Assembly: GCF_013349955.1 (NCBI RefSeq)
Contig: NZ_JABVXC010000014.1
Location: 63,472-121,042, forward strand
DNA from: Onishia taeanensis
GTDB lineage: Bacteria > Pseudomonadota > Gammaproteobacteria > Pseudomonadales > Halomonadaceae
Reading direction: 5' to 3'
Length of the DNA stretch: 57,571 nucleotides
Part shown: in pieces, positions 47,129 to 57,073 of the stretch
Layout: the number at the start of each line of letters is the position of its first letter
Position numbering within the stretch: position 1 is the stretch's first letter
The notes under the pieces: generated by a model
What the model saw: only the letters and a program-made list of their open reading frames with translations
The model's database searches: none
Told to the model about the DNA's origin: nothing
Position numbers and translations under genes: made by a program

Positions 47129-48226
47129 ATGCCCCGCTTCGCCGACCACCTCTACCGCGACGGCCCCGCCAACCCCTTCCCGGGGATCAAGGCGCTGGAG
47201 CGCCGCCTGGGCCGTGAGATCCCCCACCGCCTGGGCTCCAACGAGGGCCTGGACATGCCGCACCGGGCGCTCGAGGCCCGCTTCGGCACGGCGCTGTGCG
47301 AGCTGGCCCGCGGCTACGGCGACGCAGGCGCCATGGGCGTGCGCACACGACTCGCTGAAGCGCTCGATGTCGAGCTGGACAACCTGCTGGTCGATGCCGG
47401 CGCCGACAGCCTGCTGGCGCTTGCGCTGCGCGCCGTGGCGCCCGCCGGCACCACGGTGGTGACCAGCGCCGGCAGCTACCCCACCTTCGGCTACTTCGCC
47501 GCCGGCCAGGGCTGCCGCATCATCGAGACCCACTATCGGGAAGCGCCCGGCCTGCTCGCCCCTGATTTGGACGCCCTGGCCGATGCCGCCACCCGCGAAG
47601 ACGCACGGCTGGTGTATCTGGCCAATCCCGACAATCCCGGTGGACACCTGCACGACGATGACGCCATCGCCGCGCTGTGCGATGCGTTGCCTGAGGGCTG
47701 CACCCTGCTGCTCGACGAGGCCTATCACGACTTCCGCGCTGATGCGGCACGCCACGCCGTGCTGCCTGGGGTGATCCGCGTGCGTACCTTCTCCAAGGCC
47801 CACGGTCTGGCCGGACTGCGGATTGGCTACGCCCTGGCCGAAGCCGAGACCCTCGAGATGCTGATGAAGGTCCGCATCCACTATGCGGTGTCGTCGCTTG
47901 CCGAGGCCGCCGCCGAGACCCTGCTCGACCACCCGGACGAGACGCGCGAGCATATCGACGCCGTGATCGCGCGCCGCGAGCGCCTGGCCGCGCACCTGCG
48001 CGAGCTCGGCGCCGAGGTACTGCCCAGCGCCACCAACTTCATCGCCGTGCGCCTGCCCGATGCCGAGCTCGCCGCCCGGATACATGGCGACTTGCTCGCC
48101 GCCGGCAGCCTGATCCACCGACCGCCCCACCCGGCACTTGGCCATATCCTGCGTATCAGCGCCGTCGAGGACGCCCTGGCACCCGGCCGTCTGGCCGCGC
48201 TGGAAGAGGCGCTGACCAGCGGCTGA
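47129..48226 (+). CDS. PLP-dependent aminotransferase, HisC-like
   Basis: 365 aa, class I/II fold. LGSNEGLDMPHRALEA start, VDAGADSLLALALRAV, YLANPDNPGG, LLDEAYHDF (Asp) and the PLP-lysine block VRTFSKAHGLAGLRIGYA, then RISAVEDALAPGRL. It looks like a histidinol-phosphate aminotransferase paralogue; no his genes are near, so substrate (histidinol phosphate, aromatic amino acid or other) is undecided. AAAGGAGAG fixes ATG at 47129. Confidence 0.85.
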   Translation: MPRFADHLYRDGPANPFPGIKALERRLGREIPHRLGSNEGLDMPHRALEARFGTALCELARGYGDAGAMGVRTRLAEALDVELDNLLVDAGADSLLALALRAVAPAGTTVVTSAGSYPTFGYFAAGQGCRIIETHYREAPGLLAPDLDALADAATREDARLVYLANPDNPGGHLHDDDAIAALCDALPEGCTLLLDEAYHDFRADAARHAVLPGVIRVRTFSKAHGLAGLRIGYALAEAETLEMLMKVRIHYAVSSLAEAAAETLLDHPDETREHIDAVIARRERLAAHLRELGAEVLPSATNFIAVRLPDAELAARIHGDLLAAGSLIHRPPHPALGHILRISAVEDALAPGRLAALEEALTSG

Positions 48227-48263
48227 GACGTCTGCCAGCGGCCGAGTCGATCCCGCCACCTGA

Positions 48264-48288
48264 AGTGGCGCTGGCTGCCGCTCTTTTT
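48264..48288 (+). terminator. Probable terminator after the aminotransferase gene
   Basis: AGTGGC / GCCGCT stem with a 7-nt loop and a T-run (48284-48288), 38 bp past the stop, touching the end of comM. Confidence 0.5.
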
Positions 48289-49795
48289 AGCCCCGCTTCA
48301 ACAGCCGGTCGAGCTGGCGAAAGCCGATGGCCTCCATCAACTCGGCTCGTCCGGGGCGCGGTTCGCCGGCAAGATCGGCAAGCGTCAGCGCCACCCGCAG
48401 CACCCGGTGATAGGCACGCGCCGAGAGCGATAGCCGCTCGAGCACGCTGGCAAGCCAGGCGCGGTCGGCGGCTTCCAGGGCACAGGCAGCTTCCAGTTCG
48501 CGCCCCGGCAAATGAGTATTGAGGGCACCGCGCTCGGCCTGTCGGGCCCGGGCGGCGATCACCCGCGCCCGCACCGTGGCCGAGTCCTCGCCGGGCTCAC
48601 TCGAGGTCAGTTGTTCAGGCGCCAGCGCCGGCACCTCGACTTGCAGGTCGATACGATCGAGCAGCGGCCCGGACAACCGCCCCTGATAGCGCTGAATCTG
48701 TGCAGCGGTGCAGTGGCAGGCCCGCCGCGGGTCGCCGAGATAGCCGCAGGGACAAGGATTCATGGCCGCGACCAGTTGGAATCCGGCCGGGTAGCTGCGC
48801 TGTTGGCTGGCCCTGGCGATATGGATCTGCCCAGACTCCATGGGCTCGCGCATCACTTCGAGCACATGGCGGGAAAACTCCGGCAGTTCATCCAGAAACA
48901 GCACCCCGTGATGGGCAAGTGAGATTTCACCGGGACGCGGTTTCGAACCACCGCCCACCAGCGCCACGGCGCTCGCCGTGTGATGTGGCGCGCGAAAGGG
49001 CCGCTGCCCCCAGTTGTCGCGCAGGCCAAGCCCGCACACCGAGCGAATCGCCGCCACCTCGAGTGCCTCGTCCTCGGAAAGCGCAGGCAGAATGCCAGGC
49101 AGGCGGCTGGCCAGCATGGTCTTGCCGGTGCCGGGTGGTCCCGCAAACATCAGGTTGTGCCCGCCGGCAGCCGCCACCTCGAGGGCTCGGCGCGCCTGAT
49201 GCTGACCGCGGACCTCGGAGAGATCGGCACTGACCGCGGCAGGCGGCAGTGGACTCGATAGGCGATGGGGCGTCAGTGGCGTTTGCTTCACCAGATGCGC
49301 GACGACTTCGAGCAGATGGTCGGCGGGCAATACCTCGAGACCGCTCACCAGCGCTGCCTCGTCGGCATTGGCGCGGGGAACGATCAGCTTGCGGCCACGC
49401 GCCCGCGTGGCAAGCGCGACGGGCAGCACCCCGGGCACCGGCCGCAAGCGGCCGTCGAGCGCCAGCTCGCCTAAGCATTCCAGGTCGGTGAGGGATTCGG
49501 CGGGGAGCTGGCCGGAGGCTACCAGGATGCCCAGTGCGATCGGTAGATCGAAGCGCCCGCCTTCCTTGGGCAGGTCGGCAGGCGCCAGATTGAGGGTAAT
49601 GCGTCGCGTGGTGGGAAACTCGAGCTGGGAATTGACCAGGGCGCTGCGCACCCGTTCGCGGCTTTCCTTGACCGCCGTCTCCGGCAGGCCGACCAGAGTC
49701 AGGCCCGGCAAGCCGTTGGCCAGATGCACTTCAACCAGCACTTCCGGGGCCTCGAGGCCGAGGCTCGCCCGGCTCGAGATGATCGCCAGTGTCAT
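48287..49795 (-). CDS. comM: ComM/YifB AAA+ ATPase (Mg-chelatase-like)
   Basis: 502 aa. N-terminal Lon-like domain (VEVHLANGLPGLTLVGLPETAVKESRERVRSAL), Walker A GPPGTGKTML near residue 220, FRAPHHTASAVALVGGG, Walker B LFLDELPEF, the Cys-rich NPCPCGYLGDPRRACHC and a C-terminal domain with LSLSARAYHRVLRVALTLADL. In naturally competent bacteria ComM is a hexameric helicase promoting branch migration during transformation. Follows ubiK on the same strand. Confidence 0.93.
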   Translation of the reverse strand: MTLAIISSRASLGLEAPEVLVEVHLANGLPGLTLVGLPETAVKESRERVRSALVNSQLEFPTTRRITLNLAPADLPKEGGRFDLPIALGILVASGQLPAESLTDLECLGELALDGRLRPVPGVLPVALATRARGRKLIVPRANADEAALVSGLEVLPADHLLEVVAHLVKQTPLTPHRLSSPLPPAAVSADLSEVRGQHQARRALEVAAAGGHNLMFAGPPGTGKTMLASRLPGILPALSEDEALEVAAIRSVCGLGLRDNWGQRPFRAPHHTASAVALVGGGSKPRPGEISLAHHGVLFLDELPEFSRHVLEVMREPMESGQIHIARASQQRSYPAGFQLVAAMNPCPCGYLGDPRRACHCTAAQIQRYQGRLSGPLLDRIDLQVEVPALAPEQLTSSEPGEDSATVRARVIAARARQAERGALNTHLPGRELEAACALEAADRAWLASVLERLSLSARAYHRVLRVALTLADLAGEPRPGRAELMEAIGFRQLDRLLKRG

Positions 49796-49884
49796 ACGCG
49801 TTCCTTGCGTAGCTCAGTGTCTTTTACCAGACACTAGCGCAAGACATGGTTACCTGTCGCTGACGCTGTCATGACAATGCGGAC

Positions 49885-50280
49885 TCAGTGCTGGTCCGAG
49901 GACTTCTTGTCGGCGGACGGCTTAGCGGCCTTGTCGTCACTGGAAGATTCTTCGCCGCTAGGCGACTCATCCAGCGCTTCAGGGGCAACTTCTGCGGCTT
50001 CGGCTGCCAGCGGCGTTTCGGTAGGCGCCGAGGAATCGCGCTCGATGGCGGCCTCCAGCGCCGCTACCTGTTTCTCCAGCGATTCGACCCGTGAGCGGGT
50101 GCGCTGCAGTACATCCATCAGGATGTCGAAGTCCTCGCGGGTCACCAGCTCCATGCGCTCGAAGGCGCTGCGCACCACCTGTTGAACGCTGCGCTGCAGT
50201 TCCTCGGGGGCGTGGGAGGCGCCCTGCAGGCGCTCGCCGAGCTGCTGGGCCAGACGGCTAATACGATCATTCGTCACCAT
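49885..50280 (-). CDS. ubiK: Ubiquinone-biosynthesis accessory factor UbiK (YqiC)
   Basis: 131 aa. N-terminal BMFP segment (ISRLAQQLGERLQ...VQQVVRSAFERMELVTREDFDILMDVLQRTRSRVESLEKQVAALE) with a trimeric coiled coil. UbiK helps UbiJ and the Ubi complex and binds lipid. The last ~40 residues are an acidic Ser/Asp/Glu/Lys tail not found in the ~96-aa E. coli protein. ATG at 50280 matches the family start. Divergent from glnK. Confidence 0.9.
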   Translation of the reverse strand: MVTNDRISRLAQQLGERLQGASHAPEELQRSVQQVVRSAFERMELVTREDFDILMDVLQRTRSRVESLEKQVAALEAAIERDSSAPTETPLAAEAAEVAPEALDESPSGEESSSDDKAAKPSADKKSSDQH

Positions 50281-50406
50281 GGGTCGCACTCCTGTCGGTC
50301 AATGTCGATGGCTGGTTACAGGATACGCAAGGCACGGCGATCACGCATGCCCTCTACGCCCCCCAGCATCTCGTCCTCTTGGTGCACAGCCTCGGTGAAC
50401 GTTCAA

Positions 50407-50423
50407 TGCACCCGCCAGGCGCA
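50407..50423 (+). promoter_or_regulatory. NtrC-like binding site 1
   Basis: TGCACC-N5-GGCGCA, one mismatch from TGCACC-N5-GGTGCA. Its centre is about 153 bp upstream of the predicted sigma54 start. Confidence 0.6.
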
Positions 50424-50438
50424 CCGCCGGGATGCATT

Positions 50439-50455
50439 GGCACCAAATTAGTGCA
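50439..50455 (+). promoter_or_regulatory. NtrC-like binding site 2
   Basis: GGCACC-N5-AGTGCA, two mismatches from the NtrC consensus. Its centre is 32 bp (three turns) from site 1 and about 121 bp upstream of the predicted start. Confidence 0.55.
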
Positions 50456-50511
50456 CAAACGCATGCTGCATTGCGAAACCACATTCCCTCCGCCTCAAAA
50501 GAACATCATAG

Positions 50512-50967
<456 letters not shown>

Positions 50968-51078
50968 TCCGCAGCGCCCCAACGCAGGGCCCTTTACATA
51001 ACCCCCTAACCCTATAACGCGAGTACCACCGTCAGCGTCATAACGACACAAAGCAGCGCTGGCCCAGGAGAGTACCCT

Positions 51079-52329
51079 ATGATCGAACTTTCAGAGCTGA
51101 CTTACGCGCTCGATACCTTCTACTTCCTCATCTGCGGCGTGCTGGTGATGTGGATGGCCGCTGGCTTCGCGATGCTTGAAGCCGGCCTGGTCCGTTCCAA
51201 GAACACCGCCGAAATCCTGACCAAGAACATCGTTCTGTTCGCGATCGCCTGCACCATGTATCTGGTGATTGGCTACTACATTATGTATTCCAGCAGTGCG
51301 GGTGGTTTCCTGCCGAACCTGGGCTTTCTGATCGGCAGCGAAAACAGCCTGGACGCGATCACCGCAGGCGGTGACGACGCGCCCTACTACTCCATGCGTT
51401 CCGACTTCTTCTTCCAGGTGGTGTTCGTGGCGACCGCCATGTCCATCGTCTCGGGTGCCGTCGCCGAGCGCATGAAGCTGTGGGCCTTCCTGGCCTTTGC
51501 CGTGGTCATGACTGGCTTCATCTATCCGGTGTCCGGCTACTGGACCTGGGGTGGCGGCTGGCTGGCCGAGGTCGGTTACTCCGACTACGCCGGCTCCGGC
51601 ATCGTGCACCTGGCCGGTGCGGCTGCAGCACTCGCGGGTGTGATCGTGCTGGGTCCCCGTAAAGGCAAGTACGGCAAGGATGGCTCTATCTATGCTATCC
51701 CCGGCGCCAACATGCCGCTGGCGACCCTGGGTACCTTCATCCTGTGGATGGGCTGGTTTGGCTTCAACGGCGGCTCGGAACTGAAACTGTCCGACGCCAC
51801 TTCCGCCAACAACGTGGCTCAGGTGTTCGTCAACACCAACGCCGCGGCGGCTGGCGGTGTGATCGCGGCACTGATCCTGGCCAAGCTGTGGTTCCGCAAG
51901 GCCGACCTGACCATGGCACTGAACGGCGCCCTCGCTGGCCTGGTGGCCATCACTGCCGACCCGCTGTCGCCCTCTGCCCTGGGCTCCGCCTTCATCGGCG
52001 CCATCGGCGGCCTGATCGTGGTGGTATCCATCGTCAGCCTCGACAAACTGAAGCTCGATGACCCGGTTGGCGCCATTTCGGTGCACGGTGTGGTCGGCAT
52101 CTGGGGCGTCCTGGCCGTGCCGCTGTCCAACGACGGTGCCTCCTTCGGTGCTCAGATCATTGGTATCGCCGGCATCTTCGCCTGGGTCTTCGTGGCAAGC
52201 CTGGTGGTGTGGCTGATCCTCAAGGCCATCATGGGCGTACGAGTCAGCGAAGAAGAAGAATACGAAGGCGTCGATCTGGCCGAGTGTGGCCTGGAAGCCT
52301 ACCCCGAGTTTTCCGTCGCCAAGAAGTGA
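51079..52329 (+). CDS. amtB: Ammonium transporter AmtB
   Basis: 416 aa, eleven hydrophobic helices. MWMAAGFAMLEAGLVRSKNTAEIL, GIVHLAGAAAALAG and ISVHGVVGIWG carry the twin pore histidines; MGWFGFNGGSELK is also typical. It lacks the long N-terminal signal of E. coli AmtB and starts directly with the first periplasmic residues. AGGAG before ATG at 51079. Co-transcribed with glnK; ended by a strong terminator at 52363-52386. Confidence 0.96.
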   Translation: MIELSELTYALDTFYFLICGVLVMWMAAGFAMLEAGLVRSKNTAEILTKNIVLFAIACTMYLVIGYYIMYSSSAGGFLPNLGFLIGSENSLDAITAGGDDAPYYSMRSDFFFQVVFVATAMSIVSGAVAERMKLWAFLAFAVVMTGFIYPVSGYWTWGGGWLAEVGYSDYAGSGIVHLAGAAAALAGVIVLGPRKGKYGKDGSIYAIPGANMPLATLGTFILWMGWFGFNGGSELKLSDATSANNVAQVFVNTNAAAAGGVIAALILAKLWFRKADLTMALNGALAGLVAITADPLSPSALGSAFIGAIGGLIVVVSIVSLDKLKLDDPVGAISVHGVVGIWGVLAVPLSNDGASFGAQIIGIAGIFAWVFVASLVVWLILKAIMGVRVSEEEEYEGVDLAECGLEAYPEFSVAKK

Positions 52330-52835
<506 letters not shown>

Positions 52836-52836
<1 letters not shown>

Positions 52837-52891
52837 GCTCGAAGCTCGAAGCTCGAAGCTCGAAGCTCGAAGCTCGAAGCTCGAAGCTCGA
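52836..52891. repeat. Eight perfect AGCTCGA heptamers, locus B
   Basis: 56 bp of exact 7-bp repeats beginning at the last base of the PII stop codon. It is the left end of a composite element whose right end (CTTCCAGCTT at 52944-52953, then a TTAAAGCTCC-type stretch to about 52975) resembles locus A at 42963-43072. The terminator palindrome at 52908-52942 lies inside it. Confidence 0.9.
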
Positions 52892-52907
52892 AGCCAGCAT
52901 AAACAGC

Positions 52908-52942
52908 ACCGCCCCCAGGCGCATGCGCCTGGGGGCGGTTTT
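52908..52942 (+). terminator. Terminator of the second PII gene
   Basis: A 32-bp perfect palindrome (16-bp arms, very GC-rich) at 52908-52939 with the T-run at 52939-52942, located within the heptamer element. Confidence 0.8.
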
Positions 52943-52996
52943 ACTTCCAGCTTCAAGCTTATGGCTTAAAGCTCCCGGCGAAGTCCGGGCTACAGT

Positions 52997-53773
52997 TTAT
53001 TTCTCGACGAAGGCACGCTCGATCACGTAGTCGCCGGGCTCGCCCAGCCGTGGCGAAATCTTGAAGCCGAGATCGTCGAGCAGGGCGCTGGACTCGTCCA
53101 GCATCGCCGGACTGCCGCAGATCATGGCGCGGTCCTGCTTGGGGTCGAGCGGCGGCAGGCCGGTATCCTCGGCGAGCTTGCCGCTGCGGATGTGGTCGGT
53201 CAGGCGGCCCTGGGTGTGGAACTCCTCACGGGTCACCGTCGGGTAGTAGACCAGCTTCTCGGCAATCTCTTCGCCCAGATACTCGTGTGCAGGCAGCTCC
53301 TTGGTGATGAAGTCGGCATAGGCCAGCTCGCTGACGGTGCGCACGCCGTGGATCAGCACGATCTTTTCGAAGCGCTCGTACACTTCCGGGTCTTGGATCA
53401 GGCTCATGAAGGGCGCAAGGCCTGTGCCGGTGGACAGCAGGTAGAGGTTGCGGCCCGGCAGCAGGTCGTCGGTGACCAGGGTGCCAGTGGGCTTGCGGCT
53501 GACCATGATCTGGTCGCCGACCTCAAGATGCTGCAGACGCGAGGTCAAGGGACCGTCGGGCACCTTGATGCTGAAGAACTCGAGATGGTCCTCGTAGTTG
53601 GGGCTGGCGATCGAATAGGCGCGCATCAGCGGTTTACCCTCGACCTCGAGGCCGATCATCACGAACTGGCCATTCTTGAAGCGCAGGCTACGCTCGCGGG
53701 TGGTCTTGAAGCTGAACAGGGTGTCGTTCCAGTGGTGGACGCTCAAGACTTCTTCCAGGGCAAACTTGCTCAC
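52997..53773 (-). CDS. fpr: Ferredoxin/flavodoxin-NADP+ reductase
   Basis: 258 aa. FAD-binding RAYSIASPNYEDHLEFFSIKV, NADP site LLSTGTGLAPFMSLI and AMICGSPAMLDE, and the C-terminus ending FVEK typical of bacterial subclass FPRs. GTG start at 53773 has AAGGAG at 7 nt, preferred over an ATG at 53809. It moves electrons between NADPH and ferredoxin or flavodoxin, for Fe-S repair and oxidative defence. Divergent from a FinR-like regulator. Confidence 0.94.
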   Translation of the reverse strand: MSKFALEEVLSVHHWNDTLFSFKTTRERSLRFKNGQFVMIGLEVEGKPLMRAYSIASPNYEDHLEFFSIKVPDGPLTSRLQHLEVGDQIMVSRKPTGTLVTDDLLPGRNLYLLSTGTGLAPFMSLIQDPEVYERFEKIVLIHGVRTVSELAYADFITKELPAHEYLGEEIAEKLVYYPTVTREEFHTQGRLTDHIRSGKLAEDTGLPPLDPKQDRAMICGSPAMLDESSALLDDLGFKISPRLGEPGDYVIERAFVEK

Positions 53774-53885
53774 GACCGACTCCTTAAGGGTTCGAGGCGA
53801 GTATTCCAAAAACGAATAACACCGCCGTAAAGATCAATGAGTGAAGTCTAAGCATCGGCAACCTATCTGTTAAATGGTTTGTATG

Positions 53886-53904
53886 GATAACACTTATCTA
53901 TAAT
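53886..53904 (+). promoter_or_regulatory. finR -10 box with adjacent GATAA-CAC-TTATC inverted repeat
   Basis: GATAA (53886-53890) and TTATC (53894-53898) form an inverted repeat directly before a perfect TATAAT (53899-53904), 28 bp from the finR start. A LysR-type autoregulatory site is plausible. The -35 is weak. Confidence 0.4.
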
Positions 53905-53932
53905 GCCGATATACCCCCAGCGGAGTGTGACC

Positions 53933-54859
53933 ATGCGCTATACCCTGCGCCAGCTAGAAGTCTTCGTCGCCGTCGCCCAGCACGAGAGCGTCTCCCGGGC
54001 CGCGCGGGAGCTGGCACTATCCCAATCGGCCGCCAGCACCGCGCTTTCAGAGCTCGAACGCCAGTTCGACTGCCAGCTGCTCGACCGGGTCGGCAAGCGC
54101 CTGAAGCTCAACGCCCTGGGCTTTCAGCTGCTACCCAAAGCGGTGGCGCTGCTCGACCGGGGCGAGGAGATCGAGGAGCTGCTGCGCGGCCAGCGCGGCA
54201 TTGGCTCACTGGATGTCGGCGCTACGCTTACCATCGGCAACTACCTGGCCACGCTTCTGATCAGCGACTTCCTCAAGGCGCACCCGGACAGCCGGGTGCG
54301 CCTGCAGGTGGGCAACACCCGCAGTATCATCGAGCGGGTGGCGCACCATGAGCTGGATCTGGGACTGATCGAAGGCGACTGCCAGCACGAGGCGCTGGTG
54401 ATACAGCCCTGGGTGGAGGATGAGCTGGTGGTGTTCTGTGCGCCCCATCACCCCCTGGCGGGAAGCGATGCGCTGGACATGGACCGACTGCTGCGCGAGG
54501 ACTGGATCATGCGCGAGCGGGGCTCGGGCACTCGCCTGACGCTGGAGCACGCCGCCCGCCATCGTCGCGGGCGCTTCAACATCCTGCTGGAACTCGAGCA
54601 TACTGAGGGCATCAAGCGGGCGGTGGAGTCCGGGCTCGGCATCGGCTGCGTCTCGCGCCTGGCGCTACGCGATGCCTTCAGGCGGGGCAGCCTGGTGGAA
54701 CTTTCCACCCCGGAGCTCGACCTGCGGCGTCAGTTCTCCTTCATTTGGCACCGCCACAAGTACCTGACCACCGGCATCCGCGAGTACCTCAAGCTGTGCC
54801 GACAGATGACTGCCGGCATCCAGCGCAGCGATGAGATTCCCCTGCCGCTCACGCCCTAA
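53933..54859 (+). CDS. finR: LysR-family regulator, FinR-like
   Basis: 308 aa. Winged helix at residues 1-60 (LRQLEVFVAVAQHESVSRAARELALSQSAASTALSELERQF), effector domain from ~92 (LDVGATLTIGNYLA). In pseudomonads finR sits divergent to fpr and activates it under superoxide; the same arrangement here (159-bp gap) supports the name, which rests on context as much as on sequence. GGAG site before ATG at 53933. Confidence 0.82.
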   Translation: MRYTLRQLEVFVAVAQHESVSRAARELALSQSAASTALSELERQFDCQLLDRVGKRLKLNALGFQLLPKAVALLDRGEEIEELLRGQRGIGSLDVGATLTIGNYLATLLISDFLKAHPDSRVRLQVGNTRSIIERVAHHELDLGLIEGDCQHEALVIQPWVEDELVVFCAPHHPLAGSDALDMDRLLREDWIMRERGSGTRLTLEHAARHRRGRFNILLELEHTEGIKRAVESGLGIGCVSRLALRDAFRRGSLVELSTPELDLRRQFSFIWHRHKYLTTGIREYLKLCRQMTAGIQRSDEIPLPLTP

Positions 54860-54893
54860 CGTTTACACAGCTCTTAACCGGTCATCCTGTAAA

Positions 54894-54927
54894 GAGCCGA
54901 GGCCAGCGCATGCCAAGCCTCGGGCTC
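54894..54927. other. Hairpin between finR and the chemoreceptor gene
   Basis: GAGCCGAGGC (54894-54903) pairs with GCCTCGGGCTC (54917-54927) with one bulge. No clear T-run on either side; perhaps a weak bidirectional terminator between convergent genes. Confidence 0.35.
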
Positions 54928-54931
54928 AGTC

Positions 54932-57031
54932 TCAGGCTTCTTGAGGAGAGGCCAGGGCCGGCCGCTCTTGGCGCTCACGGAGGGTGAATCCTGACACCAC
55001 TTCGTTCAACCGGTCCGCCTGATCCTTCAACTGCTCGGCGGCCGTGGTCGATTCTTCGACCAGGGCGGCGTTCTGCTGGGTCATGCGATCCAGCTCCGAG
55101 ACCGCCACGTTGACCTGGCCGATGCCGTCGCTCTGCTCGCCGGTGGCGGCGGTGATCTCGCCCAGCACGTCGGTGACGCGCGTCACACTGGCGACGATTT
55201 CCTCCATGGTCTCGCCGGCGGCGCGCACCTGGGCCGCGCCCTCTTCGGTGCGCGCGCTCGAGGTGTCGATCAGGCCCTTGATCTGCTTGGCCGCTTCGGC
55301 GGAGCGACTCGCCAACTGACGCACCTCGCCGGCCACCACCGCGAAGCCACGGCCCTGTTCACCGGCACGCGCCGCCTCGACCGAGGCGTTCAGCGCCAGC
55401 AGGTTGGTCTGGAAGGCGATGCCGTCCATCACGTTGACGATCTCGCTGATCTGCGCCGAGGAGTCACGGATGCCCTGCATGGTATCGACCACCTTGCCGA
55501 CCGCTTCGCCGCCGCGGCGCGCGACGTCGGACGCCGACTCGGCCAAGCCATTGGCCTGACGCGAGGATTCCGCGGTGTGCTCGACGGTGCTGGTGATCTC
55601 CTCCATGGAGGCCGAGGTCTCTTGCAGGCTGGACGCCGCATTCTCGGTGCGCCGGGAGAGATCCTGGCCCCCGTCAGCGATTTCTGTGGCGGCGATGCGC
55701 ACCGATTCACTGCTGGCGCGCACGTCGAGCAGGACATCGTTCATCTTGTCGACGAAGGCATTGAACTGAGTGGCTAGCTCGGCCGTCTCGTTGCGCCCCC
55801 GCACCGGCAAGCGAGCGGTCAGATCACCTTCGCCGGAAGCGATGTCACTCATTCTGGCCGCGAGCTGGCGAAGCGGCCGAGCGATGCTGCCGCCGACCAG
55901 GTAGCTGGCCAACAGGCCCAGCAGGGCGATCACCAGCCCCATCAGGCCCATGCCGACCAGATCGGCCTGACGCTGCTCGGCGAGCTGGCCGCGCAGGTCG
56001 GTGAGTCCTGCCATGACCGCCTGCTCGGGAAGTCGGATCGACAGCACCCAGGTCTCGTCAGTCCCACCAATGGTGAAGGGCCAGGTCAACTCGAAGCGCT
56101 CACGTTCGGCGTTATAGGCATACTGCTTGCCACCTTGCTGAGCGGCATCGAGCTGCTCGACCAGGGGGGTGTCGAGCAGCTCCGTCGCTGCCTGCCCGAG
56201 CTTGCCCGGATGGTCGGTGCTACCGACCATCAACCCGCGGGAGGCCATCAACGCCATGCTGCCGGCGCCGTCATACAGCTCAGCGTTGGCCGCAACGAGC
56301 CAGTCCTGAATGAAGTCGACGCTCAGATCAACCCCGGCCACGCCGCGGAAATCGCCATCGACCATGACCGGCGCGTTGAAGGAGGTCACCAGGATGTTTT
56401 GGCCGTTGTAGTCGTAATATTTAGGGTCGATGATGCAGGTGCTTTCGGTTTCCCGAGGGCATAGGTAGTACTCGCCATTGCGCAGACCTTGATTGTTACG
56501 CTCCTCGCTTTCCATGCTGCCGCCCAGCGGCAATACCTCGATCTTGCCCTCGCCGTTGCGATACCACCAGGGCATGAAGCGCCCGCTGCCGTCATAGCCC
56601 TCATCGGTCTTGCCGGCGAAGACGGCATCGTTGCCGAAGGCATTTGGCTCCCAGCCGATGAAGGCATCCAGCAGGTCGGGGTTCTGGACCACCAGGTTGC
56701 GCGTCAGGTTGGAGAGTTCGTGGCGACCAAGGGTCAGACGTGCCTGGCCGTCTTGGTCGCGCTGGCCCATCAGAGCATTGGTGTCGGCCAGTTGCTCGGC
56801 CAGCAGCAGTGCCTGCTCGAGCCGGCGCTGGATATCCTGGCTGCGGGCCGCGGCCAGCGCCTGCAAACGCTCACGAGCGTTGTCACGCAACAGCTCGCTG
56901 GTGCGGGCTTCGACCAGGGCCTGGGAGCGGGAGTTGGCCAGCATGGCATAGCTCACCAGGGCAGCGACCACGATCAGGATACAGGCCCCCACCAGCAGGG
57001 TGACGAAGGACCGCAAGGATTTAAAACGCAT
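54932..57031 (-). CDS. Methyl-accepting chemotaxis protein with Cache sensor
   Basis: 699 aa. Helix 1 at ~8-30, periplasmic double-Cache-like domain ~35-375 (FIGWEPNAFGNDAVFAGKTDEGYDGSGRFMPWWYRNGEG...VAGVDLSVDFIQDWL), helix 2 at ~378-400, HAMP (GGSIARPLRQLAARMSDIASGEGDL), then the signalling hairpin with tip [38 protein letters not shown]. Cache domains of this type often bind amino or organic acids. ATG at 57031. No CheR-tethering pentapeptide at the C-terminus. Nearly identical signalling region in the next gene. Confidence 0.92.
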   Translation of the reverse strand: MRFKSLRSFVTLLVGACILIVVAALVSYAMLANSRSQALVEARTSELLRDNARERLQALAAARSQDIQRRLEQALLLAEQLADTNALMGQRDQDGQARLTLGRHELSNLTRNLVVQNPDLLDAFIGWEPNAFGNDAVFAGKTDEGYDGSGRFMPWWYRNGEGKIEVLPLGGSMESEERNNQGLRNGEYYLCPRETESTCIIDPKYYDYNGQNILVTSFNAPVMVDGDFRGVAGVDLSVDFIQDWLVAANAELYDGAGSMALMASRGLMVGSTDHPGKLGQAATELLDTPLVEQLDAAQQGGKQYAYNAERERFELTWPFTIGGTDETWVLSIRLPEQAVMAGLTDLRGQLAEQRQADLVGMGLMGLVIALLGLLASYLVGGSIARPLRQLAARMSDIASGEGDLTARLPVRGRNETAELATQFNAFVDKMNDVLLDVRASSESVRIAATEIADGGQDLSRRTENAASSLQETSASMEEITSTVEHTAESSRQANGLAESASDVARRGGEAVGKVVDTMQGIRDSSAQISEIVNVMDGIAFQTNLLALNASVEAARAGEQGRGFAVVAGEVRQLASRSAEAAKQIKGLIDTSSARTEEGAAQVRAAGETMEEIVASVTRVTDVLGEITAATGEQSDGIGQVNVAVSELDRMTQQNAALVEESTTAAEQLKDQADRLNEVVSGFTLRERQERPALASPQEA

Positions 57032-57073
57032 CAGGGTTTCTCTCTTGAAGGGGATTGGCAACGGTTCAACGCA

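Noticed and set aside
50436..50455. Sigma54 promoter at TTGGCACC...GTGCA
   Set aside because: GG and GC are 12 bases apart instead of 10; the sequence fits an NtrC site better.
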